DNA from: Escarpia spicata
Lineage: Eukaryota; Annelida; Polychaeta; Sabellida; Siboglinidae
Direction of reading: 5' to 3'
Assembly: GCA_963995525.1 (NCBI GenBank)
Contig: OZ023209.1
Coordinates: forward strand, 31,148,566-31,212,565
DNA: 64,000 nucleotides
Below are positions 56,939 through 64,000 of the stretch, in pieces; position 1 is the first letter of the stretch, and each line of letters starts with the position of its first letter. The notes under the pieces were generated by a model. It searched no databases and was not told where the DNA came from. It worked only from the letters and a program-made list of their open reading frames with translations. The translations under genes were made by a program, and so were the position numbers.

Positions 56939-59223
56939 TTTAGTACCCCTAGCCCCCGTCCCACTAGCCCCCCGGGGGCTACTGGCACTAGCGGGGGGCT
57001 AGTGGCACTATTTGTCCTTCTGCCACCACTACCTGGCTGTTCCATTCTATTCCATCTTAGTGTTGGGTATCTTATTTGAAATAATAAAATAATCATATAC
57101 ATGGTGCACATTCAAGGAATGTCGGACTTTTTTTATTGGAGGGAAACCGTAAAAACCCTCTTTTATTTGTTATACCCAGGTAATCAATCACTAAGAGAAA
57201 TGGACATCAAATTATATTATAAAATAAACACATTACTGTATTCGTAGCACTGATCAAAAAGTTGTTGTGAAAAAACATTACACCGTGTGATCAAAGTTGA
57301 TAATTAGTTGTTTGTTTGCACATATAATATTATATGAAATTAAGTGAAATTGACAATCATGTGTCCAATGGCATTGAGATACGACTGAATTTCCCGGTCA
57401 CACAGTATGTATTCTAGTCCAAGTTCGTCCAAACGAGCATCGAGGTTGACATACTTCTTCCTGCGCTTGGGAGCAGACTGACCCGACTCTAGCTGGAGGA
57501 TGGAGACGAGTGATGAGGCCTCTTCTTGGCTGAACAGCTCAACCACCTCAAAGATATCGGGGTGTATCTTGTCTGCTTTCCTCATGAGTCGCATGTGATA
57601 CCCTTCAACGTGACTATTGGTGCGAGGGCCGTCATATTTAAAGAAATCCCACATTTCGATTGGAAACTGTCCGTTCATACAGGTGATGTCGAAGTGGTCG
57701 TTGAAGTCTTGTGCTCGGTGTTGTGCTCTTCACAAATACAAATGCGTCGTTCACGTGTGGCGCTGGGACGAATGGCATTGCTAGTAACACACGAAACCAA
57801 TTCCTGTTGTCAGCATTCTCTCTGTAGCTGCCCGATAACCCCATACTTTGACGTCTCCTCCACAGACACTGAGCATAGTGGAAGTAGCATCACTCGACAA
57901 TCACTCCGGGAAACACGTGTAGGCAGGCATTCATCGGACCTTTTTCGAAGTCCTGCATGATACGTTGGGGACTGGTGGTGAATCCGGGTGATGCAGACTT
58001 TTCCTTCACGACGCTCAGGAAACGAATGTAGGCGTTCCCTTCTTCGTTGGGGAGGAGACCAAACACAAGTGGTAGCGTCACTCCAAGGACAAACGCATGC
58101 AGGGTGACAATTTGATAAGACAGCCTTAGTGCTGTTGCAAACGTGCCATCCATGCGACATGTATCAGCATTCGCTAGCGCATGCAGGGCGGAGTCAGATG
58201 CGAACACTGTTATCTTGTCGACTCCATCACCATCCTCACTGAGCAGGAACCGACCTCCCTGCACAGTAGTCGTCCACTGGCCGTCCAGATCAATGTCACC
58301 CCTTGTAGATGGCATTGGGAGGAAACGTTTCCTTCGTTCACGATACATGGATGACTTGACACGCTGGTACTGTGGCAGAGCAGATGCTGTCTACACCTGG
58401 TGATGTTGTCAGGGTAGTACTTTGTTGAAGCAGTTTCACTTTTTCCTGGTCGTAAATCTCATGAATTTAAGTCGTTTCATCCCTGGCTCGCTTCCTCGTG
58501 TTTCCCCTCAAGTGCCTTACTTGTACGTCACCAGAGTTTGGTGGGTGGTTGTGGCTATCTTCAGCTGACCAACATGTATTCCTTACACTTCACACCGTTC
58601 CTCTTACTACACGTGAACTTCATGCCAGTTGTCAACGCTTTCGATTTGCCATAGGTATAACTGTTCAAAACAGCAACTAGGTGTCCCCAGCACCTTCGAT
58701 GAACTCAACTCTAGCGGCCGTGTTTCATGAGTCATTCCGAACTCAATTAAAAAATTCAACATGAAACTCAGGCCAGCTAAAGCAGAGCAGCTCAACATAG
58801 CATTTCCTTATTGGTTAGAAATGTGTGAACTGGCAGTCATAAAACACCACAAATCCACAATCAATCGTTTGTTAAGTTAAAAGTGTGGGCAATTGAATTT
58901 CTACTGTAATAGCTTATACCTGCATCAGGGCAATCAGCTTTCATGTGCGAGTTAAATTGGGTTTTGCTCATATCAAACAAGCTTTATGTAGATGATTACC
59001 TTAAGTCTTGGGACAATGAGCTTTCAACACCAAACAATTGATGTGTGAAAATTATGTGCGACTTCAAATGATTAATTTCACCTACAATTAGAAATATCTA
59101 GAAAGAGGGTGTGTGTGTAAACCGACAGCATACTGACTGGGGGGCTACTGCCTACTGACACTCAATTCTCACATCTCGGGGGCTACTGGGACGGGTGCTA
59201 GAGACACGGGGGTTAGTGGGGTG
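56939..59223 (-). mobile_element. Mutator-like (MULE) DNA transposon with degenerate terminal inverted repeats
   Basis: A decayed MULE transposase (57340-58390) lies between two related GC-rich ends. Left: CTAGCCCCCGTCCCACTAGC then CCCCCGGGGGCTACTGG (about 56948-56985). Right, read on minus: CTAGCACCCGTCCCAGTAGC then CCCCG (about 59176-59200). Each end also holds extra GGGGGCTACTG/GGGGGCTAGTG copies, so the ends are internally repetitive. Flanking ATTAGATGG (56930-56938) and ATTAGGTGC (59224-59232) match at 7 of 9 bases, the size expected for a MULE target duplication, but this could be chance. Ends and enzyme decay argue for a dead copy. Confidence 0.72.
57340..58390 (-). pseudogene. MULE transposase, disrupted
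   Basis: Read from 58390 downward: LPQYQRVKSSMYRERRKRF (pre-domain), then about 70 residues leading to CRMDGTF, the first catalytic D; IVTLHAFVLG and PLVFGLLPNEE; IMQDFEKG, the second D; VFPGVIVE; a TGA (57890-57892) exactly where a glycine normally precedes CYFHYAQCLWRR; AMPFVPAPHV; then a frame change near 57700-57725; then FPIEMWDFF and RTNSHVEGYH with the catalytic E; HPDIFEVVELF; stop at 57340. The D-D-E triad and the C-x2-H motif identify the MULE family (FLYWCH-associated type). One nonsense codon and one frameshift make it inactive. An in-frame TAG at 58391-58393 precedes the open part; TGTAGACAG there could be a splice acceptor. No FLYWCH finger was seen upstream. Confidence 0.85.
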
Positions 59224-59234
59224 ATTAGGTGCCA

Positions 59235-59365
59235 TATGTAAGCTTCATGTAAAATAAACTTCGTGTAAAACAACTTCGTGTAAGAATACGTTATGTAAAG
59301 ATACTTCATGTAAAATGTTTTATGAAAAGAAACAATGTGCAAAGAAATATCGTGTAAATAAATGC
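59235..59365. repeat. degenerate 16-18-bp repeat, about 7 copies
   Basis: CTTCATGTAAAATAAA, CTTCGTGTAAAACAA, CTTCGTGTAAGAATA, CTTCATGTAAAATGT and ATCGTGTAAATAAA follow one another just outside the MULE right end. Confidence 0.7.
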
Positions 59366-59599
59366 AGTATTACAGTATCCCACTAATTGTCAACGTTGTC
59401 CTTGTTTACTTATCGTGATATGAACCAGAACCCTGCCACGTTTTATAAAGTTTAAACGTGCTGTTTGTATCATTATTTTATAATGTCATAATTATATATT
59501 TTACGATGTATACCTGTAATTATAATTACATGTTTACTATATTATTAGTATACGTGCATTTTAGATAGATATACGTGCCATCTATATGTGACAACGTTA

Positions 59600-59725
59600 G
59601 GAATGTAAGTAAGTAAGTAAGTAAATTTATTTCCTCATCCAGATAATATACAACACAATTCAAGAGCAATGTAACACAGATGAGGTGGCTACCAGAGAAG
59701 TATAACTTATCGAGCTAGGAATGGA
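59600..59725 (-). mobile_element. possible non-LTR retroposon 3' end on the minus strand
   Basis: On minus the sequence GGATGAGGAAATAAATTTAC ends in (TTAC)n (plus strand GTAAGTAAGTAAG at 59606-59626). A short 3' tail ending in a tandem tetranucleotide is typical of some LINE and SINE families. No coding part. Confidence 0.35.
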
Positions 59726-59879
59726 CAAATGGATATATGCCAGTCTTTTCTTCACCACCAACAACCTCATCTTCACCATCATAAACCCATCGTCATCATC
59801 TTCGTCGTATTAGCCACCATAACAATTTATATTATTATTTTCTATTGTTTTCGGTTTTACTTTCTGTTTCACCTTCCGT

Positions 59880-60380
59880 TTCACTTTCTGTTTCATCCTC
59901 AGCGTCTCCGCCAACTCGCCGCATCCTCACAAGCCCTGCGTCTTGGACGCGGCCTGCCTCTCGGGGTGCGTGAGAACCGGCCGCCAAATGAGCCCTCGCT
60001 GCCCCGTCTCGTCGACTCAGTGCCTCGCAGCCGCGGCGGCGGATAAAGCACGCGATGCGAGCGAGGCGACGAGAGGTGGCCAGCGCGCTTTGTCTCGGCC
60101 ATCAGACGGGCCATTGTGTCGGCGAATGGCGCGCTACTCGAAGGGGTAATAAAGCGCGTTTTATGCGCCCCACAAACCGGCGGGGCCGCGGGCAGACCCT
60201 CCCTTTCTCTGTGTCGAGCTGTCACACAATGTCTTAACAAGTTTATCAGTGCTGCCCGACTCGACAACAACGCCGGGTCGAGTGGTTCTCCATGGACGTC
60301 CCGTCGGGCGGGTGGCGGACGGACAACCGTCAGCTATGAGCGGATGACGTTGGCATCAGTCTCCTCTAGTCTTGTCCGTG
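59880..60380. promoter_or_regulatory. GC/CpG-rich island
   Basis: CpG-dense, with overlapping frames on both strands but no motifs. Contains GGGGTAATAAAGCGCG. Candidate promoter or enhancer by composition only. Confidence 0.33.
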
Positions 60381-60726
60381 ACCGTGCTCGCATTTGAGTC
60401 AAACGAACCAGTTATGTTCGCGTCGTTTAAACGAATACTTACTCACTTTCTGAGTACACACAGAACATGTAACTATTTAGTTATGCTCGTATTGTTTCAA
60501 CGAATATTTAATTTACTGTAATTGTTTGATTACATACACATTGAACAGAGGCAACAAACCAGTATCATTTATGTTCAACATACGTAGTGACACCGCAGTA
60601 GGAAGAATGTCGAATTAAGGTCTGGCAAAAATATAATGTATCGTTACGATTTATTTCATGTTAATTGATTTTGTAAATCTGACATTTATTTTAAATCGAT
60701 TTCCTTCTACTGTGCATCCATATCGC

Positions 60727-60735
<9 letters not shown>
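60381..60735. other. AT-rich, no recognised feature
   Basis: ACGAATAyTTACTC-like phrase repeated loosely at 60432 and 60500. No frame. Confidence 0.45.
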
Positions 60736-60773
<38 letters not shown>

Positions 60774-60947
60774 CAAGTTGAAACGGACCTTCGTGCATAC
60801 TTGACGCTGGTTTCGCACTTATTTTTATTTTCACAAATATTGGGTCAAATATATATATATATATATATATATAACAAGTTGAAACGGACCTTCGTGCATA
60901 CTTGACCCAATATTTGTGAAAATAAAAATAAGTGCGAAACCAGCGTC
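60736..60947. mobile_element. foldback element: perfect 46-bp inverted repeat plus duplicated flank and TA arrays
   Basis: 60803-60848 (GACGCTGGTTTCGCACTTAT ... AATATTGGGTCAA) is the exact reverse complement of 60902-60947. Separately, TAACAAGTTGAAACGGACCT then TCGTGCATACTTGAC occurs in direct orientation at 60771-60805 and 60872-60906, each time preceded by (TA)n. Zero mismatches in 46 bp argue for a recent event or gene conversion. Confidence 0.88.
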
Positions 60948-61354
60948 GACATGTAGTTTTACTATAACGGTACAGATGCCTGTATAAATATGCCAACAAC
61001 TGAGTTGTCGTGTAAAATGATCTTAATTCGCGTGCCTGAAGAATGCGACGACGAACGCCCCTGCTGTGTGTAACGTTGGTTTATGGTCGTTTTGTGCAGC
61101 GAGGTTCATTAAACCGCAGAACGACCAACAGAGGTCAGGAAAGCGGCCAGTACAAGATATGCCCGCTTGAAATGAAATCACGACTATTTTAACCACGAGG
61201 CTAATAATTTGTATTTCGATGTCGAAAGTTCGTTTTGTAAATATCGTCTAACATTAATAATAACGTGCATGTTAATTATTAAACGGTGGGAATGCAGTCG
61301 TGACTGTGTTCTATTTGACTTACGTAGCAGCTCCCGAGTCTAGAGACGCACGAG
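60948..61354. other. no recognised feature
   Basis: Unique sequence. AAACCGCAGAACGACC-like phrase only. No frame. Confidence 0.45.
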
Positions 61355-61616
61355 GCAGTCAAAGCACGCTGTCCAGAGCTGTCCTGTCACTTGCTAGTGT
61401 TCTCACGTCGCTCCAGCTTTTGCTGACCAGCTGTAGGTCGCGGTCAGTTGTTTGGCGCCAGTTCATTCTTGGTCGTCCCCTCTTTCTCTGGCCAGTTGGT
61501 TTCCACCATAGCGCTTGTTGGGCAGGTCTAGCAGGTGGGAACCTTGTGACATAGCCGAGCCAGCTCATTCGTCTTCTCGTCTGTGTGCTTTGAACTGTTT
61601 CGTTGCATATCTTTTT
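61355..61616 (-). pseudogene. 5'-truncated LINE reverse-transcriptase ORF, C-terminal tail
   Basis: The minus frame open from 61616 reads TQTRRRMSWLGYVTRF, then QQALWWKPTGQRKRGRPR, NWRQT and SWSDVRTLASDR. This RRRxxWLGxVxR ... GxRKRGRPxxxWR ... LAxDR signature closes the pol ORF of many LINEs. The normal W after DR is replaced by a leucine-containing stretch and a stop follows within a few codons. The frame is stopped upstream at about 61617-61619. The adjoining 61640-61800, with two copies of TTTrGAATCAGAGTTkTCCy 68 bp apart, is probably part of the same element. No RT catalytic motif is present. Confidence 0.7.
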
Positions 61617-61639
61617 TTACAGGGACAGGTCGCTAGCCT

Positions 61640-61810
61640 GAAGCCCAACCTCTTTACATTTATTTCAGAGACTGTATAAGGGACCATCTCTTTGGTTTAG
61701 AATCAGAGTTTTCCTTCTCCTAGACCCACTGCCTGCCAAGGCTAATGAGCTGGGTCTACCCAGGTTTGGAATCAGAGTTGTCCCTCTCCTAGATCCCTGG
61801 CATGTTAGCC
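61640..61810 (-). repeat. 68-bp-spaced duplicate next to the LINE tail
   Basis: TTTAGAATCAGAGTTTTCCT at 61697 and TTTGGAATCAGAGTTGTCCC at 61765, each followed by TCTCCTAGAyCC. No intact frame. Confidence 0.75.
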
Positions 61811-62554
61811 TAGTAATGTCCAATATCTGCAGTGTATCACAAGGAGGTTACGCTAGAGTATTGTCTATGGGGGGCTATGTACCAGCAGGGGAGACTTACG
61901 CATTCGTTCATTTGACTAGTGTAATATTCAGATTCAGTTAATGTAACAACATCGTGATGACAATTAGAATAATGAGAACAACAATGACAATACATTAAAT
62001 ACTGCTGCTGTTGTTGCCGCCGTCGCCGCCGCTGCTAATACAAAAATACTAATACAAACAAATTGTATTATTATTATTACATTTATTATTTTTTATATTT
62101 CGCTATTCGTTTAGTAATGTCAATGGAAACGGCAAACGTTGCTAAGAATCAGAGATCTTACAGGCGTCGAAGTATCATCTGCCAATATTCAGTACGAATC
62201 GGTCACCATGATGTAGTGTATCGATAAAACGAAAACATCAGTGTACCGTTTCACCATAAAAGGATCCGAAAGGGTGAAACCAAACATTGGTGATTGATGA
62301 CTTGGACCGTAGTTGGAAGAGAAATGTTAGTCGGTGTAGAACCTGATATCACGTGGAAACGAAGGGCGGGAATTGGATCGTCGAACTTCTTAAGCGCCGA
62401 AACAGCCGCTCTCTTTAGTTACCCCTCAGGTTGCAAGAAGGGCGTTGGGGAAATATTTGGTCGCTCTTATTTTCCACTGACCTTTTCGCAATCGGCAACA
62501 CGCAGCATGCCTCAGTGCGTAGCCAAACTCGTCAAATACAGGAGGCAAATAAAA
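61811..62554. other. no recognised gene
   Basis: Short TGCTGxTGTTGCCGCCG tract at about 62003-62035. The frame at 62294-62581 runs into the palindrome below and is unrecognised. Confidence 0.45.
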
Positions 62555-62773
62555 CTTTTTGAAAACTCGTTGGGAAGTTAGTTTCAAATCACGATGTTCA
62601 AATCCAAATATATATTGGATCAACATATTCAAAAAGCACGAGAGGCATATGTATCCTAATGGCAAATGATGTACATACGTCCGTGATTCTAACTGTGGCA
62701 TGTTCATCCTATATATATATTTGGATTTGAACATCGTGATTTGCGACTAACTTCCCAACGAGTTTTCAAAAAG
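62555..62773. mobile_element. palindromic foldback element, about 60-bp arms
   Basis: CTTTTTGAAAACTCGTTGGG ... GTTCAAATCCAAATATATA (62555-62614) pairs with 62711-62773 with few mismatches (TTAGTTTCAAATC versus TTAGTCGCAAATC). The 96-bp unique spacer contains CATATGTATCC. No coding capacity. MITE-like. Confidence 0.82.
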
Positions 62774-62889
62774 TAGTATATATCTAGTAGTATATAATAT
62801 GTATTTTAATTATGACATTATTAAAATGCGGACTTTGGCCTATTTTGACCCATTCGATAACAATAATCTACGTTCGCAACTTTTCCAAC

Positions 62890-63260
62890 GATATCATGCA
62901 TTAACAATGTTTCCCTAGCCCCTTCTCGCCCCCCTCCCGCTCCCCCAACCACCTCAACACTCCCCAGGACCACCACCCTACACCCCTCGTCAGCGCCACC
63001 TGGCGAGTAGCTGTGCACTGAGCGCGTAGTGCCGCGGCGAGCGCTGCGGGTGGCAGACTTGGGTCGAGCTCATTGTTGCCGAGATAATTACGTTTGATTG
63101 AACTTTTATCAGCGCGATCGGCACGCGTCAGAAATGAGACGGAAATGAGGGGTTCTGCGATCACCGGTCCCGGTTGGCTGACAAGGTTCGCGGAGGAGAT
63201 ACAGGTTCCGTGAACTCGCCTAGTTCGGTGCGCAGTTCTCGTGACCGTGATCCGTCAAAA
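62890..63260. promoter_or_regulatory. GC-rich island with CTCF-like core
   Basis: A C-rich purine/pyrimidine-skewed stretch (62925-62990) precedes AGCGCCACCTGGCGAG (about 62992-63007), whose minus strand holds AGGTGGCGC, a CTCF-type core, then CpG-dense sequence. Binding is inference. Confidence 0.3.
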
Positions 63261-64000
63261 TGGGAGTCGACTTGCCGATATAGATCTGACCTAGATGCTG
63301 ATGTATAATTGTTTTGAAATGTTCTCATTTTGCGTTACTGGGATTGTTTGTAACTACATAGATCCCCATGCATTAAATTCGCACGTTTCGGCTATTTTGT
63401 TGATTTTTTCAGTAATATTTGTTTCTCAGAATTTATATACAAACTATGTTTCGGTTAGAATATCCCTTGGATACAGAGTAAGATCGAGTATATAATGAAA
63501 GTGACTTAATATTTATTCTATCACATGCAGGGATCTCCCAAATTTTTATCAATGAGCCGCGTTTTTAATGTAATAATTTGACCGGGATATGTTTTAGTTT
63601 AATCTTTCACTTTGAATATCACGATTACTGCGCATGCAAGCAGCAAGATCTGTATTCAAATTATATTTAAAAACTGCATTTGACAATGGCACCGTTATGC
63701 GATCAAAAGGATAGAATGGGTATAGCTTATACTATAAAAACATAACATGATTTTACGATAAAATTATTATACTTTGTACATTCAAACAATGATTGTTTCA
63801 TGCCTCGAATGAGGCTTGAATAGTAATGTAGAACGTTCTCCGCGGAAAGTTGCAAAAAACGTCTCAGCAGCTTCTGTTTCATGGCCCTATGACGTCACTG
63901 GTGCTTAGTTACCAGGTAGTTACTACCCCCGTTTTACGTTACAGCGAGTCCGTATTATTGTTGTATCGAGGTAGTGCGTACTTGTTGATATCTGGCGCGG
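63261..64000. other. no recognised gene
   Basis: AT-rich unique sequence to the window end. The only frame (63295-63495) is unrecognised. Confidence 0.5.

Overview
The window is nuclear DNA of an animal. It has intron-like sequence with GT donor sites, very long simple-sequence arrays, DNA transposon remnants (MULE, hAT), a tRNA-derived SINE and a LINE fragment. The amount and length of microsatellite, the minisatellites and the GC-rich islands on an AT-rich background fit a mollusc or another lophotrochozoan. That placement is inference from general genome character, because no diagnostic protein is present.

Coding content is very low. Four stretches are supportable: (1) the last exon of an unrecognised gene with an acidic C-terminus (640-805, +), with a 3'UTR running to an AATAAA near 2150; (2) a possible promoter and short first coding exon (10488-10623, +) with CCAAT box, E-box and splice donor; (3) a BED zinc-finger first exon ending at a clean donor (25584-25740, +), with no transposase body seen nearby; (4) a decayed Mutator-like (MULE) transposase (57340-58390, -) inside degenerate inverted repeats (about 56939-59223). 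A LINE reverse-transcriptase C-terminal tail lies at 61355-61616 (-). Almost all other long open frames are translations of microsatellites read on both strands.

Layout: 1-2.2 kb gene end; 2.2-12.3 kb repeats, including 38-, 34-, 40- and 18-bp tandem arrays and a hAT-like terminus; 12-24 kb AT-rich DNA with palindromic elements; 24-31 kb 33-bp array, large microsatellite blocks and the BED exon; 31-44 kb TG arrays, a 50-bp array, a dispersed repeat family and GC-rich islands; 44-56 kb SINE, promoter-like CpG island, GA/CAGA, ACGA/ACGG and TC arrays and a hAT-type nonautonomous element; 56-64 kb MULE, LINE tail and two large palindromes.

The most unusual theme is a recurring architecture: inverted repeats of 20-100 bp whose centre is a TA or TG/CA microsatellite (about 16.9, 23.1, 23.5, 44.2 and 60.8 kb, with a related palindrome at 62.6 kb). 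Several look like foldback elements or MITEs. A second theme is a set of GC-rich, apparently non-coding islands with TAAT/ATTAG cores, which may be cis-regulatory. No operon, CRISPR array, rRNA or convincing functional tRNA is present.
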